DNA of 64,000 nucleotides from Anarhynchus alexandrinus (Eukaryota; Chordata; Aves; Charadriiformes; Charadriidae): positions 524,471-588,470 of the forward strand of contig VUYV01000158.1 of the NCBI GenBank assembly GCA_008711295.1. The letters run 5' to 3'. A model generated the notes under the pieces. It ran no database searches and was not told where the DNA came from. It saw only the letters and a program-made list of their open reading frames with translations. Shown in pieces: positions 27,801-42,100 of this stretch. Within the stretch, counting starts at the first letter, position 1; every line of letters begins with the position of its first letter. The position numbers and the translations under genes are program-made.

Positions 27801-30800
27801 GGCTGCAGGACAGAACATCGACCAAGATTGGTGATGGAGAGAGTGAGCGCTAGCTTGCTTGCGAGGGGAAATAGCAACCCTTGATGTTGCAACCTGATGA
27901 GCAAGCCTAATACAGCATTGACTACTACATACCTTCCACTAGAGTCTACTGGCTTATAGTTTGCTCCAGACAGGCCCCGAGGGCTGCTGAGGTCTTCTCC
28001 TGAGGCTGTTCCTCCCAAATGAGCGTCCCCACCGCTGCTCAGCTTAGATGGCAACTTCAGTCCTGCAAACACCATCAGAGCTGCTACGCTTCTGCCTTGG
28101 TGCCAGGTTTTGCAAAGGAAAAAAGGAGCCAGGAAGTTTTATTTCTAAAAACATGACTCAAGATTGTCCAGAATCAGGATTCCAAAACTAATTTGGGGTT
28201 CAGGTATGCTTGTTTCAGTTGTGGGGTTTGGTTTATATTTTCAGTAACACCTTCAAGGACTGAGCCAAGTTGCAGTCAGCCTGTTCCCTCAAGCTTGTTC
28301 TCACAAAGTGAGATCAAGGTACCAAAAATTCTGGAATGTGGAAACCTATGGTAAAAAACATTAATCAAGAGAGCCTGCAACTGCTGTGCCCGCTAGTTAA
28401 GAAAATTAATCCAGTGTGTGATGGTCAAAAGACACATTAATTTATTTCTGAATGGAGAGGACACTTCAAAAGCTCTGCTGGATCCAACAGGAGAGTGGGT
28501 TTTATATGGCAAGGAGAAATCTGATCATTAAAGAAGTGTTTGGAGAGCTGGCAGCTCCATCACAGCAGTTGAAATAGGAGCTCAGAAATGTTTCTAGCTA
28601 CCTTTGGTAGACTTCAAATACATCAGAAAGAGAACTAGCAAATGTTCATTGGGGTCTCCATTTCTGTTGCCACTTAAGAAGTAACTGAAGAAAGACTGGA
28701 GCTGCTCTGAGCACAGCGTAGACCTGACCATAAGAAAACACTGCTGGAAGAAAAAGAAAAGCAAACCTCAGTCTGGAATACATGAAGATCAGCCACATCT
28801 GCAACAGGAATCATCCCAATTTATCTCCCACAATTTCCCTGTAAAGATGACACAAAATTGTAAATTCCTACCCTCCCTGATGTTTGGCACATCCTGTTTC
28901 CCATTAAAAAGGATTAGATAAAAGTGGCTCAATTTCTTGCCTTTTAACTTTTTTTTTTTTAAACTTTTAAGATCTTCTCTGAATAATACAATACTCCCCT
29001 CTGTATTTTGTTAGAACTTTGGCATCTGCTGTTTCCAGAGCACGCAGTGGTTTTTCAGCTAGGAGCCAAAGGTGATTTGAAGAATCATGCTGCGCTCTCT
29101 CTTCATAGCAACTAGTGTGGACAGGCGGGAGTTGGGAGGGCTTTCTCTCATGGGGTGGCTGCGACACGAGGCCCAGTGGAATAGGATCTGCTCTACAACA
29201 GCCAACTCAGCTCCACAGTGGGGAAAAAAAATATTGGGTCTGCCTTATATACGCAGCCTGATGTTAATTCCAAAGGACACCTTACCTTCTTGTAATGTTT
29301 CACACTCTCAAAAAGCGAGAAGCGTGAGCAAACACTTTTGTTTTTAAAAATATTCTCCCTACAGTTCCAAAGTTCATTGTACTTTTGGGGCCAATTTTCT
29401 GACATGAAGACATCATTATAACAATTCTAAAATGTTTCAGGAAGGGACATATGGTATGCGCTCAATGTATGCTGTGACAAAATTCAAGATAATAAGAGGT
29501 AAATTTGCAACTGTCTGTGCAAAACAAAATTACTCAAAAAAAGCAGACAAGCAAATACTGCAAATAACCCACAATGAGAAAAGCAATTTGTGTTGAGACT
29601 ACCATTGGTTTTGGCTAGTTCTGCATTAAAAAAATATATATACAAAAAGGCATTAGCATTATTGATCTGTATTGTAGAAACACATTACCTTTGTTGCTGG
29701 CAGGGACCTTCAAAGACATGAAATGAAGTGAACATAACTAAGTAAGTGATATCAGATGGTCTCATGAAGTTTCAGCAGACATGTTTTGGAGGTTTATTGT
29801 ACTTAACATGTATTTTCTGTGCTACTACACTCATGTAGCAATTCCATGCACTTCCACATTTACTTTTGGTACCGTAATATTTTTTGGTGCAAAAATAACA
29901 CCAAAAAAGCAGTCTACCATCTGTAACGGGTTTAATAGGGATTATGCACTGGGGAGCTAACACATTAAGTGTCACCATAGCTGTATCTTTCTCTACAGAA
30001 TAATAGGATGAAGCAACATAATGGGATACTTGTACAGCAAACCCAATACCGGGTGAACGACACAATTGTGTTGACGATGCTGATTAAGTGCTCTACCTTG
30101 CATTTGCAGTGATTAATTTCATAAGAAAGCATCCTAATAATAGATGTTCAGGCTGAGCTCTGCTATTACACAACAGGACAGTAAATTGGCCAGTAGGAGA
30201 TTTGGGTCTTGCTGAGAGATAACGACAAATGCCTGTCAGTACAGCAGTCAGTCTATTTCTACTTCCAAACAACCTAAAAATGCGTATCCTGGTTACGCTG
30301 TTTGCGTGGAGAAACCCAGAATATCTTCAGCGTATCCAAAGGCTGACCAGGCAATCAGCAGTCTAGTCTAATGATGCTCAAATTTCCTTTAAGTACTTCT
30401 GCCTGACGCACAGTAAACCAAATCAGCTAAACGGCAGCCTGGTCCGCAACCTTACTTGTAGGAGCCTCCCTCCAGGTCTGCCCCCTTTTTCAATGAAGTA
30501 ACGTAAGCAATCATTCACACACCAAATCTGTCTAAATAAACCTTACTAGTCAGTATTTATGACATATTTTCTATTGTGGAATCTTAAATGTAACTAAAGT
30601 GGTACTGCAATGCCTGTTAAAGCCTCCTCCAGCACTCATTACAACTATTAAAACTGGGACCTTACGGTTTATCTGACTTTTTTCCTTTAATCCACTGTTG
30701 TCTGAATTATTTTTCCTTTAATTCATTCCTTCTGGGGCTTTGACGCTTCCACTCCCACTCCGACACCAGGCAAGAAGAGCTTCTCAAGGGTATTACGTGC

Positions 30801-30869
30801 TGCTCAAAACCACTGAAGGTTCAGCGTGTATAATTTCATTTAGTTCAAACACAACACAAAACTTCAGAA

Positions 30870-33030
30870 GCCTGTTCCAGTTGTCGATTTTATTTGAAAG
30901 GTGTCTTCTATACATTTTTTATATATAGAAATAAATATGAAAGGCCTATACAAATATGAACACTTAAAGAGTACCAATACTGCCCTTCATTTTTTATACT
31001 CATCTTTCAATACTTAAAGGGACAAAATTGCATCAAACAGCCCACATATTTAGTAAAATAAATTTTACAAAATTTCAGATCACAAATGTCTGTTCATGGC
31101 TAACAGAACCTTATAGACTGAGTTTTCTTTTACATATACGTAACCTCAACATGAAATACCTTCAGCTGCCTTTGAGAATTTCACAATATAGACTGACGTA
31201 CATTTCCTCAAGATGGACAGTAAAAACAAAGTCATACTTAAGATATACGCCGATGTAGGAATTTGGCATTCTCACCTTTAATGACATACTGTGTTAACAT
31301 AATATTTTTTAAAAACATTCCAATAAATTAAAAAGAACACAATCTTGCCTTCAAATAAAACCCAAGTAATTTAAAAAACTTCAGAGTGGGCATTTGCTTT
31401 TATATAACATGATTCTTCCCCAAGCTTTAAAAAATTAAATTCAACACCACATAAAATGCTTTTGATATAAAATAACATCATAAAATAAGTAAGCTTTTTG
31501 TAAACCATAATTTATAGACTCTTTCCCATAAAGTGATACTTTTCTAACACAGGGCATCATCTACATGCACTTACATAATCCCACTAATTTACACCTTAAA
31601 AGAGTATAAAGCAAAGCATGTGCTTAAATGGTGGGAGGAATGGATACTAAATTGAATACAACTGCTCTTTCAAAAGTTGAGGGGGTTTTGCTGTTGGTTT
31701 TTTGTTTGGTTTTGGTTTGGTTTTTTTTAAGAAAGAGTCAAACCCCAACAATATTGAAAGGAGACCACGTAATATAGCAAAAACCTCTTTTTTGTCTTTT
31801 CTTAAGGATTTTGTCCTTATCCCAAAATGAAAGAGTTCCCAGATGTTAATTTAAGAACTGCAGATTAAACTTGCTGGCAATCAGAAGAAAGATTTCAGAT
31901 ATTTCCTATTTGGACAATAAAAGCGTAGGCTTTAGTTTAGAAAAAATATAACAATATAATTTACTGTAAGTGCACAAAAGCCCAATCCTGCAACTCTTTC
32001 CTGTTCATTCAATTGTTTTCACTTAAGGAAAATATATAGGATTTCCCTCTCAACCCTGATTTAGTAACTTACATAAATAACTGTGTTTGAAGACTATGGG
32101 TGTTTAACAGTTTACACATATACTAGATTTAAAGATTTGGGAATGTCTATCGTGTTTTTCAAAACAACTACTACTTTTAAAAGGAATGTTGTACCAATGT
32201 TTTCTTTCCTTCAAAATAATGCTTTATGAGCTCACGTTCCTAAACAGTACTCTTATTTCCACTTCTTAAACTTACAATGCTTGGCTCATTCTTTCAAAGG
32301 AGAATTTGCAGATTCACGGAGAAGTATACAGGACAACTGCCTAATCAAGGGCAGATATCCAACATGGCTCGGCTTGGAATAGCAGCTGTGCTGTAGGTTT
32401 CTCATTCACTGCCTCGGAGTGGTTTATGTAACAAACTTCCTTGGTTCGCTTCAGTTCTCTAATCAATTTTCACACTTGCAAACTCTTTCTGAGCTTACTG
32501 CAGTAAAACTAAACACCTTCCACCATAGGTTTTGCAGACCACAGAAGGCTGACTGTTTCCCAGCAGCACGAGAATAACAACCTAAAGAAAGTGTTCATAA
32601 ATGCTCTACGGCACTAATCTGGCTGGCAAGACCTAATTACAGTGATGAGCAGGACAGTAAGACTCTAGCTCTACAGCAGGTCTAACATTCAGTTTAACGA
32701 GAAACCTTGGGGGGGGCGGGAAACGACAGAAAAAAAACCCACAAGAGACGATGTACAATCAAGACTTGCAGTGTCATTTTTGAAAAAAACACTTTCAAGT
32801 TAGGAATGCATTTATCAAAACCTAGGCTTTGCCACATTATGAATGATTTGAAGTTTGGGTTCCTGAGCTTGATACTGGACCGGGGGAAGGGCAAGGGAAA
32901 GTGTCTCATATCTTAAATTATACAGCAGTATCATTAGGGCAGTATTTAAAACCTATTATTAGAAGAATGAATAAGTTACAAATATGACTTTAAGAATATT
33001 ATAACTAAATAGTAGTTTATTCAGAAGACT
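30870..33030 (-). other. 3' UTR of TMEM68 copy A
   Basis: The region runs from the TAA of copy A (33,033-33,031) to the polyadenylation signal at 30,893-30,888, about 2.16 kb in one terminal exon. It is AT-rich, has no repeats I recognise and contains no convincing frame. The extent is inferred from the signal and its GT-rich downstream element. Confidence 0.6.
30888..30893 (-). terminator. Polyadenylation signal of TMEM68 copy A
   Basis: AATAAA on the minus strand (tttatt on plus). About 25-45 bases further along the minus strand is a GT-rich stretch, gttttgtgttgtgttt (plus 30,847-30,862), the expected downstream element. Cleavage near 30,870 is predicted. Confidence 0.65.
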
Positions 33031-33135
33031 TTAATCTTCTTTCTTTTGTGTTTGAAATCGTTCCATTAAAGCCCTAAATATATTTCCTGGTATTTTCTGA
33101 TGTTTTTCTATTAGAGCTTGGACTGCTGCTTTTGT
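33031..33135 (-). CDS. TMEM68: TMEM68 copy A, last coding exon
   Basis: This exon encodes residues 297-330 and the TAA stop. The acceptor is ttccttacag, phase 0. The conserved core reads AVQALI, KHQKIPGN and ALMERF, and the tail ends in charged KKED. The exon is 105 nt, the same size as the matching exon of copy B (56,330-56,434), with 22 of 34 residues identical. Confidence 0.95.
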   Translation of the reverse strand, partial: TKAAVQALIEKHQKIPGNIFRALMERFQTQKKED

Positions 33136-36100
33136 CTGTAAGGAAAGAGAAAAGATTTTGGTCAGGTTAAATCATCTTTATATTGTTCCTACATTAACAC
33201 AATTTCTAGGCTCTTTTTCATCCTTTCAAATGTCACAGAACCGCTGCAAGTTCAATATACTATTTTTCCATATTTAAACCCACAGGATGTGTTTGTGGGA
33301 TCATTGCCAAGCAACAGATGAACAAACTAGTATCTTTTATCTCTGGTAGCTGTGTTCACAAGCTCTATTAGTGATATGCAATAGTAAGATGATGATGAAG
33401 CAAATTAATGAAGAGACCTAGATCTATAAAGCATGTCAGTGCCTGCGTGCTGTACTGCAACTCAGAAGCTTCTGCCCATGCCCGGGTTTGCATCAGTAAC
33501 ACTCTTCCAGTATGCAAGAACTTTGCTTCTACACGTGCTCAGAAGCAGCACTGGAAACACAATTGTGTCTCCACACATTTGGCTTGTACAAAGTAATTAT
33601 CCCCGCACCCAAGTCATAGAATCATAGAATGTTTTAGGTTGGAAGGGACCTTAAAGATCACCTAGTTCCAACCCCCCTGCCATGGGCAGGGACACCTTCC
33701 ACAAGTGCCCCTAAAGGAGCTGGTCCTGTAAAACATCCTGAGACCACACCTAGAATACTGCATATAACAGCAGTATTCACTTTCAGTCAAGAACGTAGCA
33801 GGCCAAGAAGTTAATAGCAGCCATTCTTATTATATAAAAGCTCTATGGGGAACACTCAAAACCAGGGTGATACGCAAAAGCTATGGTGAGGAGATGTCAT
33901 AACCTTCCTATTCTGCCTAGAGCAGCACAGACTACCGAATTCTTAAGGCCAGAGACAGAAAAGAGAACTATTTGCCTTTGTAAACCAGTGGTCAGCAAGG
34001 GGAAAGCTGATACTTGCTACAAGCATGTTTACATGAAGTATGTGATCAACTGTTAAGGCCTGGGAGAAGGTTCCTGCCCACTTCTCTTTATAGATCTGGT
34101 CCTAAGTGTCTCTACCGATCTAAAATTTCTATTAGGTAAAAAAATTTGAGCTTATTTTTTTATATATATAATGGGAAAATGCATACTTTGCCATAGCCTG
34201 AAACACGAGATACAACTTTAAAATCACTCTAGCTAGGATTCTAGGGGATTCACATTCTAGGGGCCTTATCTACCAGGACTTGCACTTAAATCAGAAGCAA
34301 GTGAGGGTTGGCACAAATGTAAGATGCCAAAGCACATTTGAAAGTCATTTAAACAGACATTCTGTCCTGAAAACCAACAATTCTAAAGTCCTGTCAGACT
34401 GAACCCCCAAAAGAAACAGTGTCTTCCATAACCAGGGCGTAAGATAATGCAGATAAATATTTTAAGACATCACTTTGCCAAGATCTAATCAGAAGGTAAA
34501 CAGATGAGGTGAGACATCTGAACTGACACCTGTATGGTCAAGAAGAAAAATCTCTTTCTCTCACATGAAGTTTTCAGAATGCTAAAAGTGACCATCTGTG
34601 GAGCTTTCAAAATGGCTATTTCAGCTCCCTCCATCTGACTGCTCCATCACTCAACTGTTTTATGTCTCTGCACTGTGAAATCTATTAATAAATTGAATAA
34701 ACATGAGGACCTGACAATCCTTTCTATAAACCACCTAAATCTGAACTAGGGGAACATTCAAAAGTTAATTTGTTGGGTGAGAAGCTGGAAGAAATAGAAA
34801 TGGAAACACACTGTACAAAGCAGTGATTTATCTTATATTTTTTATTGTATGGAGCTTCAACAGTTTGTGAACACAGATTTGCTATACTTAAAAGGCTTCT
34901 TTAGTATCTTTCTGAAAAGACCAAGAACCAGAACACTTTATCTGGGTGAAGTGCTTATGTCTTTATCAACCCAGAGCAGTATTATCTGACCGAACTTCTT
35001 CAGTCCCTAAAGCACGTTGTTTCTCTAAGCAAATACACAGTGCAGTATTGACTTTAAAAGGCCTAGAACATCTGCAAGGTGTAATAATAAAAAGATAGCA
35101 TTAAAGAAGGGCAATTAGAGTTAAGCAAGTCCAAAGCTTACCATGATTCCCCCCAACTTCTATAACTAGCTCCAAGGCAGAAGTCACTTGACAAGAATAT
35201 TCATCTTTTCTATCAGAACAGTCAGTATTTTAAATATATATATGCATATCTATCTTACCTTCGCAGTTAGTTCCTCAGCAGTTATATTTGGATCATATGG
35301 AATTGGTTCTCCAATAAAAGTTCGAAGCTTGACTGGAAACCCACCATACACAGGAACTATTGGCAGTCTAATACGTTCATATAGTGTCCTAAGTATTTCT
35401 AATGTGAAAAAATTTAGGGGGGAGGGGGAAAGCAGGAGAAGGAAAAGGGAGGGTGGGGAGGAGAGAGAAAAAAAAAAAAGAGAGAGACTGAGATTATTCT
35501 GTAAAGTTTTTTTTTCCCCAGTACGTCTTAAAACTGAAACTGGTTTGTCAAGTAATCCAGCCCCTGACCCAGATTCTCAAACAACGTGTCATCTCAAGTG
35601 CTATTCTACCCTTGACTTTCATTTCCTAAAAGCTGTGTTAATGCTAACATCAGTCTTGTTTCCACCCTAACTTGGTGTGAAATCTCTCCTCCAAAGAGTA
35701 TCCACAAAGAGAAGGAAGAAGAGAAAAATCCAGTAACTGCCTCTCTGGAGAAGAAGGGAACGCTACACAATACAGGTTGCAGTTCAGCTAATTTTACAGA
35801 TTATCATAAAAAAATAGTATTGGAAGACCGTTCTGTTCAGTCCCTCCGAGATCTAGAAGATCAGAAATAGTCTTATCTGCCTAAAGGCCAGTCATGCTAA
35901 AACACTGAATTGCTCTTTCAGATCACACGCTGGTTGCACTGAAACAATATAAAAAGAGAGAAAATGCAGGTATTTCAATCAGCACTACAAGGACCCATCT
36001 TCTTCCCTACAAGCCACATTTTAAGCATCTAGCCCAAATGCACCCAGAACAGATTCCTTGCAGAATGGGTACTAATATTCCCTCTGTCAACTTTAGACAA

Positions 36101-39100
36101 GAAATTCCTTTAACTGAGGCGTTGGCATAAGAAAATCTTTACTGACCAAGATGTGGAATTTTTCTGTACACAACCTATAATGACAAAAAATATTCCAAAA
36201 CTATGAAACTGGAGTAATGCCTCCAGTGATCAACAGAACTCAAGTCCTCTAGCACCTCTGCTGTAGAATGAAGTAGCATGAATGATTTTGGCTTCAATTA
36301 CTGCTGGTTTGGGAAGATTCTCCTGAATACAGGAATAATTTTTGTAGAATATGACAAATGTGTGAATTATTCTGCACTTGATGCCTTGGCTTTCTCCACG
36401 CAGTATATAGCTTTCAATTAGAGGGGGAGAGAAACAGAACTATTTTGCCCTGCAGTCCTCTGATGAAGACGATGATGCCATACTTGAGGCAGAACATGTG
36501 GCACAGAGGAGACTGTTCAGGCCTTTTCTTCTAGACAGTAAGTCGGAGAAAACAAAAAAAAGGGGGTTTAACACTAACAGATCAGTAGAAATGTGGGCAT
36601 CTAATCATCCCAGAGGTGAATCCTTCAGATGTATACCCATCTATTCGTATGCTGCCTGGAAGTCCCATAGAGATGAGGAAAGAGAGCAGGCAAATGCAGG
36701 GTTACGCGAGGAACCACAGGTCTAGTGCTGAACAATAAAACAACTACAGATTAAATATTTCAAACCATTAGAAGTTTAAGTACAGGTAGAGGCATAAGCA
36801 CAGAACTTTAGGAGAACATTTAAAGAAATTACATTGCAAACCCCTGTTTGCTTTGCTTCTTAACAGACAGCAGAAAACCTAGAGTTGGCCTAGCAGATTT
36901 AAGCAGAGAAAAAAAGTGGTCTAAATCTATTTGCCTTTTTCTGGCCCCTTTTTCCTTTCTTCTACTGCTTCTGTGAAGGCACGCTGTTATGTGGAGAGTA
37001 ACTTAGATGAGCCAATACCACATCTAATTTTTATATTAATTCTTAACAACATCTCTGAAGTCTACCAGAGAGGAAACCTCCAGAAACAAGGCTCTGTCGA
37101 ATCTCAAATTTATATGGGGGTTATTTCTACAGAGATAGGCTAAACACATATGGGAAAATAAACTACAAAAAAATAGAAAATATCTTACTTATTCCTCCTA
37201 ATGTCCTAACGCCTTCTCGAACATTTTGTGTAAACATAGGAATGATGGGCTAGGAGGGAAAAAAAATAATTAAGAATTTAATGAAGATAGCACTATCTAA
37301 AATACTTCTACCTCACTTAAACCCAACAAGCAAGTTAATTTCAGAAGTGTTTCTCAGACAAGGACATATAGAGAGCAAAACAAGTATTCTTAAGTTCTTC
37401 TGCAACCTTCTGCCATGACATCTAAAGCTGGAGAATACCATAAGATTTCAGTGAGTCACTGTTTCAGCAAGTCTATTTTTCAAAGCAGTCCAGGATTTCA
37501 AAACCTGTGGAGCATTTAGGCCTCCCCTCATCTAGCAGTGTTTGCACAGTTGTGATTTAAGTGGTTACACCTCTTAACCTAATTTGTAGTTATGCTCAAA
37601 GGGAAGAATTCACAGGATTGGGACCCTAAACTTGTCTGATTCATCTCTGCTACGCTGATTGTACTGCTTCACACGTGATGTGTCATATTCAATACATGTC
37701 TATGATTTATTTCTGCTGATGAATATTTGGAATGGCGTTGAATATTTCAAGATTTTATTGCTGTTTTTGAACTTGCAAAAAGCTTTCAAGAGTTACAAGA
37801 ACCGGGAGGGGGGTCAACTACTACATGAACTATTTAAGTATCATTTTATAGTATGTACTCACTGTACATAGTATCATCAGAAATACAGAACTCTACGGGA
37901 TTTTCAGACATTCAGATTATTTAACTTTTTTAAACAAGCATGGAGATAAGCTAGTAAATGAAACAGGTAAACAGGTATCAAGTCGGGGTTTTCTTTTTTG
38001 GGGAGGGAGAGGGAAGTGTGTAAATAATTCAATGCAATTATAGAGAATAAAAAGAAGTGCAGTTGCCTGAACTGAATGGTAACAAACTTCTTTATTCTAG
38101 AACCATCTTAATTGGAACATCTTACTCCTGACACAGAGGAAGAGATTTTTGTATGTACCAAGTTGGTTTATATGACAAAAATTCTAGCAAACAAACTGTT
38201 GAAATGAGACAACTTCAAGGAGTTGAAGGTCCCAGTTTTACCCACATTTTTCTTCCATGAGGAGTTATACTCACTATTAAAGGTGACTTAAAGTTCACCC
38301 TTAATCTAAATAAAGATATTTTCCCCACTTTCAGCCTGCCTCCGATACTACTCCTATTCTACTGCATCTCTTTGGATATTTTTAGGGGGGATGAAGCTGC
38401 AAGATCTTTGTGAGTGCGTAAAGGGAACTGAACACATATTCAACAAAATAAATATAACTAATACAACCATAGTTGAATCCCAAGTATGGCCTTTCATATG
38501 CTATTACAATACATTAGTAAAATCTGAATCTGTTGAAAATATCCTGTTTAAACAGTGTTATTCTCCTCCTAAGAAAAGTGACACACACTTAAAATTTCAT
38601 CTTAAAAGTATTCTATTTCTGTATAAAATCCAGAGATTTAATTAGTCTCTCTTTGACAGTACCTAAATATAAAACTCTTGGTGTGAGACTTACTTTCAAA
38701 TTAGGTATAGGCAGACCTATGGACATATGCACACATCTTTCAAGTACAAATATAGAACGAGAGTGACTCTGAAATTATTATTAAAAAAGTTACAATTCAA
38801 ATATATCATACATTTACGTGCCTTTCACAGTTGGTCCCTTAGGAATAATTATCTGCCTAATTTATCTACATAAAATGCCAATACAGTACATAGCGCCAGT
38901 GCGTCTATACTGTGCTGGGTCATGGAATACTTCCGTGATAGGGGAAACAGAAACGTTGATGTATGGTTGCTTCCCAACCACTCTGGTCAGGGGTTGAGCT
39001 ATCACAATCCTGACCAGGTATATGTAAAACAGCACAAGCTTGTAGTGTAGAAACCATCCTGGATTTCATCTCTCATTCTTTTAAACTCCGGATTTCCTGA

Positions 39101-42100
39101 CCACACTATTCTTGGCTGACTCGAAAGCCTGCTTATCAAAAGCAACAAAAAGAATCTTGAAATGTAGTTACGAGAGCAAGTAGACCATACTCATGACGCT
39201 CAGCAATGTAACACCAAATATATAATAATCAAAACAGCTTTCTCTGGACGAAAGTACTAACAAGTACTAACTAATTCTTTGCTTCTCTTCTGTGATCTGT
39301 TATACTTACCACTTTTGCATCAATGGCCACCTGAGCAAAGCCCTTCCGATCACCCCAGATAATAGTATACATTTCATCACTAAAGAGTGCTTCCCGAACT
39401 CCACCTGGGGCAATTGCTAGCAGACAGCCCTTCTTCAGAGCATTAACACATTCTTCTCTTGGTCCATGCATAACTCCATGTACATCAAGTAATATTTTAA
39501 AACCTGTAGGGTAAGATAACATTAATTCAAAAAGTGTTAATTCATAATACCATTAAGTACAGATTCCCAACACAGAACACAATAGCTAAAACTTACTTGT
39601 CTAACCTGTAACCCCAAATCAAAGATGTTTCTAGAGGGACTGAAGCATTAAGTCCTGCTTATAAATTAAGTCCTGCTTAAAAGTTGAAGATTTAGGGTTT
39701 TCAGTGGCTTTCTGTCATAGTAAAGTCAGGCGCTATCTCACAATCAGGACTAAACTAGAAAAAACTGGCAAGCACTCTGTGCCATCTTTCACATGCCCCT
39801 TCAAAGGAGTTATTAAGTCAGCTCCAGGGCGCTGGCTCCTTGCCCAAGCTCTACTTTTCAAATGTAGCACAGTCCTAATAAAGTGCAACAAGAGAAAATA
39901 CCAGCAAATTGTTGCGGTTTTTTGTTTTGTTAACTTTGGCAAACAAAGAGCAGTCTGCGCACAAGAAGGAGAATGACAACAAAAATGCAGCATTCTGTGT
40001 GTTACAGATCACTGCAGGAATTGACTCCCTGGTTCAGTCTGTGAGTACCCGGATGGCCTTTCACATAAAGAGGCATCTGGCAAGCCCAGATGGGGTATAT
40101 TCATCTTAGGTTAACATTTTTCATTTACTGAAATTTTTAACTGTAAAGTTACATAAACTCCTCAAATCATCTTGAATTTGAAATGTCATACTGACCCTGC
40201 TCTTCAAGAAACAGCAGAACATAAAAAAATTGCTTACAAGCATCAAATGGGCACATGCCTGATCAATTTAGACAACTATGCTAATGTGAAAGAACATAAC
40301 GAGCATAAACCTCTGTTTGCAGGAAATCTATCATGTCCACTTGGTTCAATAAATTTTAAATTTATACAGTATTTATAAGTACTGCATAACAAAATGGGAA
40401 CTTTAGATGACTGAGCAGAATGGGAAAGATTACTTCTCTTTCTTGAAGTTTCCCACTGAGGCAAACAAACTTATCAGCCATAGGCAAGGAGACAGAACTG
40501 ATCTAGTTGAGTTTGCCCCTCAATAACCGATCTTCTTTTTTTTTAACCTCAGGTTAACAAATGAATAGTTGTTACTATGAACACACATGCACACACACTG
40601 AAGAAGAGTCCAAATATAGTTAAGAAGACAGATGTCTGTCTTCTCTCACAGCCTGCATAAACTAAGGGCTTGGGAAGAAAAGCACAAGGTAGCATATCAT
40701 TAGTTTATTCTTAACTAGACTCTGATCTCTAACTAGTCTTTGTAGTTGGTGTGAGTATAATTACTCCTGATTTATATCTATACACATTTGGGATCTGTAC
40801 ATAAACATGACAACAGAACACAAGCTCTGTTACACCTGTCTTATTCTGCTGTGCCTGCCACAAACACTGCAGGGGACACTAGCAGTCTCCATCAAGTAGC
40901 ATTTGCACAGAGGACAGCCGAAATAAAGTTTTCCTAGAGTAATTTAATTTCTCTCAGGTGCTTTGTTTTTGGGATCTTAAATAGCTGGTTTTTACAATGT
41001 TTTACATTCCCAAACTAATTAAAGCTCTCTGGAATGTACCTGGCGGTAGGAAGCTGCCTGTCTCTAAGCCCTTTCTGTCACTGAGTTCAGGAGAGAGACC
41101 AAACAGCCATGAGAAGTGTTGAGCCGAGCAGGAACCGAGACTCCAAGGCAGCAGAAGCTGTGAAGATAGTTTTCCTTTCTGTATTGGACATGCTGCGGAA
41201 GGGATGGGGTGGCGGGGGTGTGTGTGTGATACAGCAACACCATGAGTCTGTCTAGTTCATAGGTCAGAAAAAAAAGAACAGCACATAAACAGAATACAGC
41301 CAAAAATGTGGAATACAGAATAGCGATGGTGTGGGATTTCAAATCTTCACAAAATTTCTCAGCTGTATTTCCCCCTTAACTTTTAGCATAGACTGTATAT
41401 TCTGAGCTGTACCTCCTAGCCAAGCCAGCAGATCATAGGTTACTATCAATGTCTCTGCTCCAGTAGCACAGAGGAAGAACCTGGCTCCGTTATAGCAGCA
41501 GAGAGACAGGAACTAGTGCAGTGGCCCTGAAGGGACAGCCAGGGTACTCTGTGCCCAGAGCAAAGGTCATCATGGAGTCAGAAGAAACACCAGGGTAGTA
41601 CCTGGCTGTTGCATGAAAGTGACCAAGAATCTATTTTTCCACTTTAAACCACAAAACAACTCTCAAAATTATCCAAACACACTCTTTCAGCCTTCCAGAG
41701 CATGAAGGGATGCTAATTTTTTCAAATACCAAGATGTCCAAAATTAATTTTATTCCACAGGTCAACCTGGACTCTGCCCTTTGCCCTAGCACATTTTTCT
41801 CCTTTATTCAACAATATTGTGTCCACACCAACGTCTGAAAACCCTTTGGAGAGTACCCAGTAATGCATTTAACACTTATCTCTGTAAGTGCACTATATAC
41901 ATTTCTCTAACTTAACCCCAGTGACTGTAACATTGGGGCTGTCAGTCAGCTACCTGGATGCAAGATGGCAAGGATGTAATCGTTTTTCTGTGGTTGTCCT
42001 TTAGGACCACAGACAGAGAGGAATCATTTAGAGCACTGAATCCAACCTTCCACAATTGTAGGTACACATGTGGTTATCTGCAGAACATCTAGTCCACAAG

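Larger units (their letters stand above)
18206..30869. other. Intergenic region between XKR4 and TMEM68 copy A
   Basis: The genes on either side converge into this 12.7-kb spacer. It holds CR1 fragments near 18,336 and 24,591, an AT-rich palindrome (19,391), a 19-bp tandem repeat (22,182) and an unidentified open stretch on the minus strand (19,055-19,258). Several GC-richer frames, such as 18,458-18,985 (+) and 27,354-27,818 (-), match no family I know. I see no RNA gene. Confidence 0.6.

Noticed and set aside
27354..27818. 154-codon minus-strand frame
   Set aside because: No family resemblance and competing frames on both strands of a GC-richer patch.
33706..33780. Extension of the CR1 fragment past 33,705
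   Set aside because: A phrase like agaccacacctagaatactg faintly recalls internal CR1 sequence, but I could not align it reliably.
35188..35670. 160-codon plus-strand frame
   Set aside because: Antisense shadow of the TMEM68 exon at 35,259-35,398 plus the purine-rich tract.
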